The notes: generated by a model not told the origin, from the sequence alone. A stretch of 64,000 bases of DNA from Natrinema salsiterrestre (GCF_029502005.1 NZ_JAMQOT010000001.1:992001-1056000), one strand, 5' to 3'. Shown: positions 43,987 to 53,154, counted from the first letter of the stretch. Numbers and translations: made by a program.

Positions 43987-44164
43987 ACAGGAAGACGCGG
44001 AGCGTCTTCCTCGCCTTCGTTCACAAGTTCACGAAGACCTCGCACGGTATCGAGCCGCGGTTCACTCGCCGTTCACCGCGGCGCAGCGTGCGCCACCGCA
44101 CGGTGGTAATCAGTCAACGGAGCGACGGCGTTCCGTGTCCATCCGGTCGGCCAACCGATAGCGT
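43987..44164. repeat. Additional hairpins next to copy 2
   Basis: A 10-bp stem with a three-base loop lies at 43989-44011 (AGGAAGACGC-GGA-GCGTCTTCCT). A 6-bp stem with loop GCG lies at 44080-44094 (GGCGCA/TGCGCC). A CCACC/GGTGG hairpin lies at 44093-44106. No gene is present. Confidence 0.7.
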
Positions 44165-44240
44165 ATGCTAGAAACCGTGCGACGGGCTGTCTCTCGTTTC
44201 AATCAGCCTACTTTTCATCCATTAGCAAAAACGTTCGTCC

Positions 44241-44837
44241 GTGACTGCGATCGTCTTCGATCTGGACGGGACGCTGCTCTGCACCGACCGAGCGTACCGC
44301 GACGTACTGGCGAGCGCGATCGCGGAGGTTCGCGGAGACGCTCCCGACGAATGGCTCGAGGCCTACGACGAGACGTTCTTCGAGCTGTTTTCGGCCTGCG
44401 AACCCGACCCCGTACGGCGGGCCTTCGGGCGGATCGACGGCTGTTCCGATCCGGAAGCGTACGCGAACGCGCTCCGCGAGGCGGAAATCGAGTCGCTGTC
44501 CCCGCCGGAAACCGTTCACGACGACCTCGAGCGATTGGCCGAATCGTTCGAGCTCGGGGTGCTCACGAACGGCGTTCGCGAGTGGCAGCTGGCGAAGCTT
44601 CGAGCATACGACCTCGAGACGTATTTCGACGCGATCGTCGCTTCCTACGAAGTCGGTTCGCACAAGCCGGACGCGGCACCGTATCGGGCGCTCGAGGAGC
44701 GACTGCCGGCGGATCGGTACGGGATGGTCGGGGATAGCGAGGGCGACGTCGACGGGGCGAAGAACGCCGGTTGGTCCGCGTACCGGTACGATGGCGGTGG
44801 CTTCGCTCCTCTCCCCGCGGGACTCTTTCAGTACTGA
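44241..44837 (+). CDS. HAD-family hydrolase
   Basis: This 198-residue protein begins at a GTG. HAD motif I is AIVFDLDGTLLCTD, motif II is in GVLTNGV, the motif III lysine is in VGSHKPDAAPY, and motif IV is GMVGDSEGDVDGAK. It resembles phosphoglycolate phosphatase-like HAD-IA proteins. The substrate is unknown. It is the first ordinary gene after the repeat-rich island. Confidence 0.9.
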   Translation: MTAIVFDLDGTLLCTDRAYRDVLASAIAEVRGDAPDEWLEAYDETFFELFSACEPDPVRRAFGRIDGCSDPEAYANALREAEIESLSPPETVHDDLERLAESFELGVLTNGVREWQLAKLRAYDLETYFDAIVASYEVGSHKPDAAPYRALEERLPADRYGMVGDSEGDVDGAKNAGWSAYRYDGGGFAPLPAGLFQY

Positions 44838-44869
44838 TCCCCGACGAGCGCCTCCGTTACGGAACTGCG

Positions 44870-45253
44870 TCAGTACGTCTCATACGATGCCGAGCCGATA
44901 TCGATCCGAACGAGCGTGTTGTCGGCGTACGCCTCGGCGTCCGCGTCGTACTTCTCGTTGATCCGGCGACGAGCCGCCGCGGTCTCCGCCGCGTCGTCGA
45001 CGACCGTCGCGGTGCCAAGCAGCGTCACCATCCACTCGGTCCGCCCGGCCTCGTCTTTCTGTACCGAGAGGGCGACCTGCGGATTCTCCCTGATATTCGC
45101 CAGCTTCCGGCCCGTCGTCACGATCTCGACGATCCCGTCGGCGTACCGGTACCAGACCGGCGCGACGTGGGGCCGCCCGTCCACGCTGGTCGCCAGATGC
45201 GCCATCAGCGGCTCGCTCTCGAGCAGTCGTGCCGCGCGGGATGGGACCGTCAC
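44870..45253 (-). CDS. Pyridoxamine 5'-phosphate oxidase-like protein
   Basis: I take the GTG at 45253 as the start (MTVPSRAARLLESEP), giving 127 residues. The split-barrel pattern is clear: AHLATSVDGRPHVAPVWYRY, GRKLANIRENPQVALSV, TVVDDAAETAAARRRINEKY. The family includes FMN- or F420-dependent reductases and heme-binding proteins. The cofactor is not deducible. Confidence 0.85.
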   Translation of the reverse strand: MTVPSRAARLLESEPLMAHLATSVDGRPHVAPVWYRYADGIVEIVTTGRKLANIRENPQVALSVQKDEAGRTEWMVTLLGTATVVDDAAETAAARRRINEKYDADAEAYADNTLVRIDIGSASYETY

Positions 45254-45480
45254 GATACCGTTCCGGACGGCGATCGCAAAAAACGATGCCCATGCACTGA
45301 CAGCCGTTGACAGTCGGATCAGGGGGATCGTCCTCGAGTGCCGTCGCTTCGACGGCGAGAGGCGAGCGCGCCACTGTCTCCACGGACCGAGTTCGGACGA
45401 CACGACCCAGCGGACGCCTTCATTTCGCCCCCGAATACCATATTCCAAAGACTTTTGGTAGTCTCTCATACACTTCTCGT

Positions 45481-46086
45481 ATGCGTTATAAGGTCATTGC
45501 GGCGCTGGCTACCCTGTGGTTGCTCGCGATGCCGTCCGTCGTGGCGGCTCAGACGGGAATCGACTGGATCTCCGGCGATTACCCGACGTACCAGGTGATG
45601 GCCGTCGAGTTCGCGGTGACGACGGGAGTCGGACTCGGGATCTTCGCGTTCTTTCCCGACTGGGGACACCAGGCGGTTCGGACGGCCCGGCAGAGTACCG
45701 TGTTCTCGTTCGTCGTTGGAATTCCCGGCGTGCTTTCCATCTGGGTGCTCTGGCTGGCATCGCTCGCCCTGATCGCGACGGTCGTCGGAATGATCGTCGG
45801 GGTCCCCCTCGCGGTATTCTCGTTCGTGTTCGATGTGGTGTGGGAGACCGTCGGATACGTCGCCGTCGGAACCGTTCTCGGCGCACGCCTCTGGACGGAC
45901 AACGTGTGGCTCGGCTGCTTCGTCGGTGGAGTCCTGAGCGCCGTTCTGGTACCGATACCGTACCTCGGAACCCTGATCGGGATCCTCGTCGCGATGCTCG
46001 GCATCGGTGCCAGCCTCCGCGTGACGCTCGGCGCCGGCGGCGTCGACAGTCGCGAGCGATCGGTTCCGCCCGCTCACCGGACGTGA
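45481..46086 (+). CDS. Multi-pass membrane protein with signal peptide
   Basis: The ATG at 45481 gives 201 residues. An N-terminal signal (MRYKVIAALATLWLLAMPSV, then VAAQ) is followed by four hydrophobic segments. The large Gly/Val/Leu-rich stretches resemble small permease-like or scaffold membrane proteins. No family is recognised. It is divergent from the PNPOx-like gene. Confidence 0.75.
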   Translation: MRYKVIAALATLWLLAMPSVVAAQTGIDWISGDYPTYQVMAVEFAVTTGVGLGIFAFFPDWGHQAVRTARQSTVFSFVVGIPGVLSIWVLWLASLALIATVVGMIVGVPLAVFSFVFDVVWETVGYVAVGTVLGARLWTDNVWLGCFVGGVLSAVLVPIPYLGTLIGILVAMLGIGASLRVTLGAGGVDSRERSVPPAHRT

Positions 46087-46271
46087 CTCGGACGGCCTCT
46101 CGGTTCTGTCGCGATTCCCACTGTGGGTCTCGACACCGGTGACGCGGGCCGAGGTATCCCGTTGCACTCGAGAGTCGACGTCTCATCGCGGGCGGTCGCG
46201 GACTTCGCTCTCGAGTAGCCACACTGCTTATTACGCCGTCTTCCGTTTGCGCTACGTATTCAGGAGGTTCT

Positions 46272-48575
46272 ATGACTGGGCCGACCGCCACACCGGCCGA
46301 AGCCGCTCCCAGCGGACGAGCCATTACGGTGATCTTCGTCGGCGAGGGCGGGACGGCCGACGACGCGATTCCGAACGCACTCGAGCGGGCGAGCGACCGC
46401 CTGACGGTCGAGAACGTTACCGACGAGGCCGCGGTGCGCGAGCGCGTTCGGACGGGACGCGCGGACTGTCTCGTGAGCCGACCGTCGGCGGCGGACCCCG
46501 ATCACTGTCCGTTTCTCGAGCTGGTCCGGACGGAAGACCCGCAGCTACCGCTCTTCTTCGTCACCGACGGCCGGGACGAAGCGACTGCGAGCGACCTGCT
46601 CGAGGCCGGCGCGACGGGCTGCGTCTCCGAATCGGTCGCGCTCGACGGGACCCGGCTCGCGACGCGAATCGAGCGGGCGATCGAACGGCGAACGGAGCGA
46701 CGAGACCTCGAGGCGGCGGCGACCCGGTTTCGAGCGTTCACCGAGAACGCCTCGTTCGTCGTCCTCACGGCTGACGACGACGGCGTCGTCCGGTACGCGA
46801 ACGACACCGTCGAGACGGTCCTCGGGTACGAGCCGACCGAACTCGTCGGGGAGCGTCTCACCACGTTGATTCCGGACCGGTACCAGAACCGACACCGCGA
46901 GGCGATCGCGCGCTATCTGGAGACCGGGGAGCGGGGGCTCGATTGGGACTGGATCGAACTGTCCGCTCGCCACGCCGAGGGCCACGAGGTCCCGGTCGGG
47001 ATCTCGTTCGGCGAGGCCGTCGTCGACGGTGATCACCTCTTTACCGCCGTCATCAGGGACGTTACGGACCGCAAGCGCCTCGAACGCGAACGCGAGGCCA
47101 CCCTCGAGCGGATCGCCGACGCCTTCGTTTCGGTCGACACCGACTGGAAGTACACCTACGTCAACGAGCAGGCGGTCGAACTCTTCGACCGGCCCCGCGA
47201 GGAACTCATCGGGGCGAAGATGCGGTCGGTGTTCCCCGCCATCGTCGACAGCGAGATCGAGCGCCAGCTCGAACGAGCCGTCGCCGACCAGACCGCCGTC
47301 AGCTTCACCGAGTACGCCGGCCCCCTCGAGAAGTGGCTGGAGATTCGGGCGTACCCGTCCGAGGACGGCCTCTCGATCTTCGTTACCGACGTCTCCGACC
47401 GGATTCGGGCCGAGGAGGAACTCGAGGCGAGCGTCACGGCGCTGCAAGCGCTGTACGATATCTCGACGAGAACCGACGCGTCGCTCGAAGAGAAGCTCCC
47501 GGACCTGCTCGACCTCGGCTGCGAGTACCTGGACCTCTCCTACGGATTCATGACCCGGATCGATCTCGACGAGCGCACGCAGACCGTCGTCGAGTCTCGG
47601 AGCGATCATCCGCTCCTCCAGCGGGGAGAATCCTGTCCGCTCTCCGAGGCCTACTGTCGGAAGACGATCAAGACCCACGAGCTCGTCACCGTGGCGAACG
47701 CACCCGACGAGGGGTGGACCGGCGATCCCGCCTACGAGCTGTTCGAACTCGGCAGCTACGTCGGCGCGAAGGTGACCGTCGACGGCACCATCTGGGGCAC
47801 CCTCTGTTTCGCCTCGAGCGACCCCCGCGAGGGCGACGGCTTCTCCGCCGCCGAACGATCGCTGGTCAAGCTGATGGCCAAGTGGGTCAGTTACGAGACC
47901 GAACGCGCCCAGTCCCGCGAGACCCTCGAGCGGCAGAACGATCGGCTCCAGGAGTTCACGAGCGTCGTCAGTCACGACCTGCGGAACCCCCTGAACGTCG
48001 CCCAGGGATCGCTGGAACTCGCTCGAGCGGGCGACCGGTCCCAGCTCGAGGCCTGCGAGGAGGCCCTCGACAGGATGGAGACGCTGATCGAGGAGTTGCT
48101 CAGGCTGGCCGAACAGGGGGCGACGACGGCCGACGGCGAGCCGGTCTCGGTCCGCGAGCTCGCGACCAAGGCCTGGACGACGGTCGACACCGGCGACGCC
48201 GCCCTCGACGTCGAGGGGGAGCCCTGGATCGAGGCCGATCCCGACCGGTTCCGGCAGCTACTCGAGAACCTGTTCCGAAACGCCCTCGATCACGGGATCC
48301 CCGACGGCGGTACCAGCGCCGATCTGACAGTGTCCGTCGGTGACTGCGAGGACGGAATCTACGTCGCGGACACCGGGCGCGGGATTCCCCCGGACGAGCG
48401 CGAGGAGGTCTTCGACGTCGGCTACACCACGGCCGAAGACGGGACCGGGTTCGGGCTCGGCATCGTCACGCGGGTCGCCGAGGCCCACGGCTGGGACCTC
48501 GCGGTAACGGAAAGCGAGTCCGGCGGCGCTCGCTTCGAGCTGACCGGCGTCGCTCGACCGCGCGAGGGTCGCTGA
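46272..48575 (+). CDS. PAS-PAS-GAF sensor histidine kinase with a degenerate receiver
   Basis: This 767-residue protein has a strong AGGAGGT site just before the ATG. Residues ~17-140 have a receiver-like fold, but the acceptor site reads RADCLVSRP: no Asp where the phosphate should go. PAS domains follow at ~150-268 and ~275-385, then a GAF domain at ~395-548. HisKA has H568 in VVSHDLRNPL. HATPase has ENLFRNALDHG, DTGRGIPP and GTGFGLGI. There is no membrane helix, so it senses cytoplasmic signals. No partner regulator is adjacent. Confidence 0.93.
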   Translation: MTGPTATPAEAAPSGRAITVIFVGEGGTADDAIPNALERASDRLTVENVTDEAAVRERVRTGRADCLVSRPSAADPDHCPFLELVRTEDPQLPLFFVTDGRDEATASDLLEAGATGCVSESVALDGTRLATRIERAIERRTERRDLEAAATRFRAFTENASFVVLTADDDGVVRYANDTVETVLGYEPTELVGERLTTLIPDRYQNRHREAIARYLETGERGLDWDWIELSARHAEGHEVPVGISFGEAVVDGDHLFTAVIRDVTDRKRLEREREATLERIADAFVSVDTDWKYTYVNEQAVELFDRPREELIGAKMRSVFPAIVDSEIERQLERAVADQTAVSFTEYAGPLEKWLEIRAYPSEDGLSIFVTDVSDRIRAEEELEASVTALQALYDISTRTDASLEEKLPDLLDLGCEYLDLSYGFMTRIDLDERTQTVVESRSDHPLLQRGESCPLSEAYCRKTIKTHELVTVANAPDEGWTGDPAYELFELGSYVGAKVTVDGTIWGTLCFASSDPREGDGFSAAERSLVKLMAKWVSYETERAQSRETLERQNDRLQEFTSVVSHDLRNPLNVAQGSLELARAGDRSQLEACEEALDRMETLIEELLRLAEQGATTADGEPVSVRELATKAWTTVDTGDAALDVEGEPWIEADPDRFRQLLENLFRNALDHGIPDGGTSADLTVSVGDCEDGIYVADTGRGIPPDEREEVFDVGYTTAEDGTGFGLGIVTRVAEAHGWDLAVTESESGGARFELTGVARPREGR

Positions 48576-48620
48576 TCCCGTGGCGCGAAGCTTTTTACTG
48601 CACCGTCCATATCCGCGGCC

Positions 48621-49244
48621 ATGTCACTGACTGCGGGCGTCGTCGCGGTTCAGGGCGACGTCGAGGAACACGCCGCCGCCATCGAACGCGCCGCGGCGGC
48701 CCGCGGCCGCGAGGTCACGGTCCGCGAGATCCGCGACTCGGGAATCGTCCCGGACTGCGACCTGCTGGCGATGCCCGGCGGCGAGTCGACGACCATCTCC
48801 CGACTGCTCCACAGCGAGGGGATCGCCCCCGAGGTTCGGGAGCACGTCGCCGCCGGCAAACCCCTCCTCGCCACCTGTGCCGGCCTGATCGTCGCCTCGA
48901 GCGACGCCGGCGACGACCGGGTCGAGGAACTCGGACTGCTCGACGTCACGGTCGAGCGAAACGCCTTCGGCCGCCAGAAGGACAGCTTCGAAGCGCCGCT
49001 CGACGTCGCGGGCCTCGACGAGCCGTATCCGGCGGTCTTCATTCGCGCACCGGCCATCGACGACGTCGCCAGCGGGGACGCCGAGGTGCTGGCGTCGTGG
49101 GACGGTCGCCCGGTCGCCGTGAAACAGGGACCGGTCGTCGGCACCGCCTTCCACCCGGAACTGACCCCCGATAGCCGCATCCACGGGCTGGCCTTCTTCC
49201 GGAACGACGACGCCGACGTCCCAGCGGGCGAGCGGGCGCGGTAA
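48621..49244 (+). CDS. pdxT: Pyridoxal 5'-phosphate synthase glutaminase subunit PdxT
   Basis: This 207-residue class-I-type glutaminase has the GGESTTISRL motif, the nucleophile Cys in LLATCAGLIV, and the His-Glu pair in GTAFHPELT. PdxT releases ammonia from glutamine for PdxS, which builds vitamin B6 (PLP). pdxS is not adjacent. CTTTTTACT at 48590-48598 is a TATA box for the ATG at 48621. Confidence 0.95.
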   Translation: MSLTAGVVAVQGDVEEHAAAIERAAAARGREVTVREIRDSGIVPDCDLLAMPGGESTTISRLLHSEGIAPEVREHVAAGKPLLATCAGLIVASSDAGDDRVEELGLLDVTVERNAFGRQKDSFEAPLDVAGLDEPYPAVFIRAPAIDDVASGDAEVLASWDGRPVAVKQGPVVGTAFHPELTPDSRIHGLAFFRNDDADVPAGERAR

Positions 49245-49359
49245 TCTGCACTGCGCGGTGAGAACTGCCCCGCGCGGTGAGACGGACTCGATCACCGCTC
49301 GAGGGCGGACCGAAGCCGGCGACTGTTTTATCTCGTCCCGCGGCGTGGACTGGGCGTAC

Positions 49360-50352
49360 ATGTCGAGCGAACACGACGCGGCCGATTACGAGGTGACCGC
49401 CAGCGACGAGACGACCCACAGCGCCTGGGACAATAGCCTCGAGCCGGTGCAAACGGTCGAGCCCGGCGACGTCGTCTGCTTCACCTGCGAGGACTCGACG
49501 GGCGGACAGCTCGGCCCTGACTCGACGGTCGCCGACGTCGCCGAGCTCGATATCGACCGAGTCCACACGCTGACCGGGCCCGTCGCGATCGAGGGCGTTC
49601 GACCGGGCGACGTCCTCGAGGTCGAACTGCTCGCGGTCGATCACCAGGGGTGGGGGTACACGCTGGTCCTCCCGGGCGAGGCGGAACTGGGCGTCCTGGC
49701 CGACGAGTTTCCGGAGCCGGCGCTGTACGTCTGGGAGTTCGAGGGCGGCGACGACGGCGACGTCGCTCGGTTCGCGAACGGCATCGAGGTGCCGCTCGAT
49801 CCGTTCCCCGGCATCATGGGCGTCGCGCCCGCCGAAGACGGCACGCACGAGACGTTCCCGCCGCGGTCGGTCGGCGGGAATATGGACATCAAACAGCTCA
49901 CGGCGGGCTCGACGCTGTATCTGCCCGTCGCGGTCGACGGGGCGCTGTTCAGCGTCGGCGACGGTCACGCCGCCCAGGGCGACGGCGAAGTCTGCGGGAC
50001 CGGCATCGAGGCACCGATGACCGTCACCTGTCGATTCGACCGCCGAACGGACCTGTCGATCGACCAGCCCCAGTTCGAGACCGCCGGACCGTTTACCCCG
50101 ACCGGTCGGGACGAGCCGATGTACGGCACGACGGGGATCGCGGACGACCTGCTGACCGCGACCAGAGCGGCCGTCCGGAACATGATCGACCACCTCGTCG
50201 ACGAGCGCGGACTCGAGCGGAGCGAGGCCTACGTCCTGTGTTCAGTGGCCGTCGACCTGAAGATAAACGAGGTGGTCAACGCCCCGAACTGGGTCGTCTC
50301 CGCGTACCTCCCGGAAAGCCTCTTTCCGGCGGACCGGCGTCGGTCGACGTGA
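49360..50352 (+). CDS. Acetamidase/formamidase family protein
   Basis: The ATG at 49360 gives 330 residues; TTTTATC lies about 30 bases upstream. Family segments are TEDSTGGQLG-like (FTCEDSTGGQLGP), PFPGIMGVAP, FPPRSVGGNMDIKQL, SVGDGHAAQGDGEV and CSVAVDLKINEVVNAPNW. FmdA-type enzymes hydrolyse short amides to acid and ammonia. The sequence is complete. Confidence 0.92.
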   Translation: MSSEHDAADYEVTASDETTHSAWDNSLEPVQTVEPGDVVCFTCEDSTGGQLGPDSTVADVAELDIDRVHTLTGPVAIEGVRPGDVLEVELLAVDHQGWGYTLVLPGEAELGVLADEFPEPALYVWEFEGGDDGDVARFANGIEVPLDPFPGIMGVAPAEDGTHETFPPRSVGGNMDIKQLTAGSTLYLPVAVDGALFSVGDGHAAQGDGEVCGTGIEAPMTVTCRFDRRTDLSIDQPQFETAGPFTPTGRDEPMYGTTGIADDLLTATRAAVRNMIDHLVDERGLERSEAYVLCSVAVDLKINEVVNAPNWVVSAYLPESLFPADRRRST

Positions 50353-50420
50353 CGGGGCGGGACCGACACAGTGGGTCCGACCGGTGGTAGGCATATATTC
50401 GTCGGCACCGTATCGGAGAC

Positions 50421-50504
50421 ATGTACCAGTATCGAGCCACTGAGCCGTCGGGCGATCGACGCGAGGTGAGCCCCGCGGACGGCGAGCGGACGGGAACGCG
50501 ATGA
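50421..50504 (+). CDS. Leader ORF overlapping the Bat-like regulator gene
   Basis: A 27-codon frame (MYQYRATEPSGDRREV...) starts 22-28 bases after a CATATATT TATA box (50392-50399), so it would be the leaderless first cistron. Its TGA overlaps the ATG at 50501 (ATGA). It could couple or limit translation of the regulator. The peptide matches nothing that I know. Confidence 0.45.
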   Translation: MYQYRATEPSGDRREVSPADGERTGTR

Positions 50505-51634
50505 CGGACGCGCGGCCGCGGGACGGTCACGACGACGGATCGAACGAGAACGAGTCGCCGGAGGCGCTTCCCGAGGGCCTCGCGCGACGGCTCTTCGACG
50601 CGTGTCCGGTCGGAACCGTCGTGATCGATTCGGCGGGTAGCGTCGCCTTCGCGAACGAACGCGCCTCGGAGGCGCTCGGACTCCCGCGCGAGGAGATCGT
50701 CGGCCGACCGTTCGATCCCTCCGAGTGGGCCGTCTCCTACGACGACGGAACGCCGGTCCCCGTGGACGACCACCCCGTCACGCGCGTCTTCGAGACGGGA
50801 ACACCCCAGTTCGGGTTCGAACACTGGATCGAACTCCCGAACGGAGCCGAACGGTGGTTCTCGAGCAACGCCGCACCCCTGTTCGACGAGAGCGGCGGCG
50901 TCGAGTACGCCGTCGTCGCGTTCGAGGACGTGACGTCGTTGAAGCGACGCGAGAAGCGCCTGACCAGCGACCACGTCAGACTGCTCGAGTTCCGCACGGA
51001 CGAGTCGGCGGTCCCGCCCTCGATCCGGGTCGACGACGGCGAAACGCGGATCGAAATCGACTCCGTCGTCTCGCTGCCGGACGGAACGACCGTCCAGTAC
51101 ATGGGAACGTCGGACCTCGCTGCGAGCGACTTCGTCACCGCCGTCGAAGAGGTCCCCCACTACCTCGACGTGCGGTTGCTCAGTTCGGTCGGCGGTCACA
51201 ACCGAGTCGAAGCGCACTCGGAATCGGAGACGGTCGCCCACGTGTTCTCGTCGCTCGGCGGTCGCCCCCGCGAGATCGTCGTCGCGCCCGACGAAGTCAG
51301 GTTCCGCGGCGAACTCCCCGGCGACGTGGACCACCGGAAGGCCGCGGACGGGATTCGGCGGTTCCACGACACCGTCGAACTGGTGTCCGAGGAACTCGTC
51401 TACTCGCCCTCGCTCCTGTACGATATCGTCGCCGATGCGCTCACCGACCGGCAGTTGGCCACGCTCGATGCCGCCTACTTCAGCGGGTACTTCGACACGC
51501 CGCGGTCGAGCACCGGTGACGAGCTGGCAGACCGGTTTGGCGTCACCCGCCAGACGTTCAACCAGCACCTCCGCAAGGCGGAGCAGACCGTCTTCCAGCA
51601 CCTCTTCGAGAAGTCCGGCGCGGACGCTGACTAG
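50501..51634 (+). CDS. PAS-containing Bat-like (bacterio-opsin activator type) regulator
   Basis: This 377-residue protein has an N-terminal PAS domain (~27-150: VGTVVIDSAGSVAFANERAS, then AVVAFEDVTSLKR). A central bacterioopsin-activator-type region (~155-300) and a C-terminal HTH_10 domain follow (TDRQLATLDAAYFSGYFD, TGDELADRFGVTRQTFNQH). Bat proteins sense light or redox through PAS and activate transcription. The target is unknown. HalOD1 lies just downstream. Confidence 0.92.
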   Translation: MTDARPRDGHDDGSNENESPEALPEGLARRLFDACPVGTVVIDSAGSVAFANERASEALGLPREEIVGRPFDPSEWAVSYDDGTPVPVDDHPVTRVFETGTPQFGFEHWIELPNGAERWFSSNAAPLFDESGGVEYAVVAFEDVTSLKRREKRLTSDHVRLLEFRTDESAVPPSIRVDDGETRIEIDSVVSLPDGTTVQYMGTSDLAASDFVTAVEEVPHYLDVRLLSSVGGHNRVEAHSESETVAHVFSSLGGRPREIVVAPDEVRFRGELPGDVDHRKAADGIRRFHDTVELVSEELVYSPSLLYDIVADALTDRQLATLDAAYFSGYFDTPRSSTGDELADRFGVTRQTFNQHLRKAEQTVFQHLFEKSGADAD

Positions 51635-51677
51635 TCAGTGCCACCGCTTAGAACGTCGGCTGGGATACTGGCTCTCA

Positions 51678-52007
51678 ATGAGCAATGACACGGCCCACTC
51701 CGACTCGCCTTCCGCTCGATCGCTCGGCACTGACAGTTCGGCGTACGATCCCATCGGGGACTCGTCTCACAGTCAATTCGACGACGGGTCCGAGGTAATC
51801 CTCGCGATCGTCGACGCCGTGGCCGCCGCGACGGATCGCGACCTCACCGCGATGTCGCCCCTCTACGATACCGTCGATCCGGAGTCGCTCACCGACCTGG
51901 TGACCTCCGCTCGAGACCGACCCATCGAGGTTTCCTTTACGTACGAAGGCTGTCGGGTGACCGTCTCGAGCGACGGGGGCGTCGTCGTCGACCCGGCGGA
52001 GAACTGA
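51678..52007 (+). CDS. HalOD1 output-domain protein
   Basis: This 109-residue protein has a disordered Ser/Asp-rich N-terminus and a HalOD1 domain: VILAIVDAVAAATDRDL, SPLYDTVDPESLTDLV, VSFTYEGCRVTVSSDG. It follows the Bat-like regulator by 43 bp on the same strand, and the two may act together. It is a normal-GC relative of the gene at 42210. Confidence 0.9.
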   Translation: MSNDTAHSDSPSARSLGTDSSAYDPIGDSSHSQFDDGSEVILAIVDAVAAATDRDLTAMSPLYDTVDPESLTDLVTSARDRPIEVSFTYEGCRVTVSSDGGVVVDPAEN

Positions 52008-52144
52008 ACGCCCGCGAATCGCGGGTTCGAAGCCCGTCTCGGGACCGAGGGCGAACTCGGACGGATCGAATCCGCGTGCGAAAAATCGACTCGCCGGAGA
52101 GCCCCCACTCTCCCGTTCCCGTGACTCGAGCCGACCGACCCCGG

Positions 52145-52311
52145 TTACTCGGAATCGGGCGACTCGAGCGCGCCCGGTGCGACCCGGCAGCCACACGGCG
52201 CGACGACGGCGGTGATCGGCCCGCTGGTGGCCGTCATCGTCGCCGGATTCCCGCAGCCGGGACAGGCGGGAAGCGCACCGGTGCGGCCGAATCGGCGTCG
52301 TCAGCAGGCAT
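52145..52311 (-). pseudogene. Frameshifted zinc-ribbon gene, relative of the gene at 43368
   Basis: The ATG at 52311 with a GGAGG site starts MPADDADSAAPV. The zinc ribbon ALPACPGCGNPATMTATSG, then APCGCRVAPG, lies in another frame and ends at the TAA at 52145-52147. The 167-nt span is not a multiple of three, and the ribbon frame has a stop and no start upstream. Compared with the intact gene, the PYSLERARERFDP segment is missing. It looks like a decayed copy by deletion plus frameshift. Confidence 0.65.
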
Positions 52312-52374
52312 GTGGCCTCCGACGGATGAGACGCGAGAGTGCGGGTTTCACCGCTGTTGCTCCGCGTAAGAGGC

Positions 52375-52556
52375 GATACGACAGTCGTGCGGGACGGTTA
52401 TATCTCGGTGAGATGTACGGAATCACGGCTTCGACCTGCACCGATGGAAGCCACGTCTCGGGTGCTCTAACACCCGGGGCATTTCGGCGCATGCCCCCTG
52501 CGGCGGAGTGGAGCGTCGCTTCCGTTCTAATCGTTGCGAGCGGACTTATAACTAAT
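52375..52556 (+). ncRNA. Structured element B, candidate small RNA
   Basis: This is the plus-strand relative of element A. It has the same 38-base start with TATA-like GTTATATC, two stem-loops, and a CTTATAACTAAT end. The stem-loops are CGGGTG-loop-CACCCG (52459-52476) and GGGGCAT-loop-ATGCCCC (52476-52497). The second stem is longer than in A because both arms changed. It lies 63 bp from the start of the frameshifted zinc-ribbon gene; the gap in the A copy is 64 bp. Confidence 0.45.
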
Positions 52557-52686
52557 ACTATATAGTCCGGAATAGTCCCGGTCGACTCGGAAAACGCCAG
52601 CGGATCGCCGCGGCCGTCTCGAGGGGGCCTCCCTGCATGCATTCGCGACCGGACATGTTTTCTCCCTGCTTCCCGACGGTCTGAGT

Positions 52687-53154
52687 ATGCAGGCATCCAT
52701 CGACGCGGTTCGCGTCGCGGGGACGCCCCAGGGGCCGGTCCCGGTGGTCGTCCTCGCCATCGAGGGCGAGGACGACGTCGTGCCGATCTTCATCGGCTTC
52801 AGCGAGGCGACCAGCATCGCCCGCGGCCTCGAGGCCGAAGATATCGGACGACCGCTGACCCACGACCTCCTCCTGGACGTCATGGAGGAACTCGGGAGTC
52901 GAATCGACCGCGTCGTCGTCAACGAGATCAAGGAACGGGGCGACGGGCAGGGCGGGACCTACATCGCAGACATTCATCTCGAGACGCCTCGCGGCGAGAC
53001 GGTCGTCGACGCCCGCCCGAGCGATTCCCTCGCACTGGCCGCCCGGACGAACGCGCCGGTCGAAGTGGCCGAGGAGGTCTTCGCGGACAGCCGAGACGAC
53101 AGGGAAAAGTTCGACGAACTCGAAGACATCCGCAACGTGTCGGGTGAGCTCTAG
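52687..53154 (+). CDS. Bifunctional nuclease family protein (DUF151)
   Basis: This 155-residue protein has typical DUF151/BFN sequence: VPIFIGFSEATSIARGLEAE, RPLTHDLLLDVMEELG, and DARPSDSLALAARTNAPV. Related plant and bacterial proteins cleave RNA and DNA; the archaeal substrate is unknown. Its stop is directly followed by the hisE start, with no gap, so they share a transcript. Confidence 0.92.
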   Translation: MQASIDAVRVAGTPQGPVPVVVLAIEGEDDVVPIFIGFSEATSIARGLEAEDIGRPLTHDLLLDVMEELGSRIDRVVVNEIKERGDGQGGTYIADIHLETPRGETVVDARPSDSLALAARTNAPVEVAEEVFADSRDDREKFDELEDIRNVSGEL

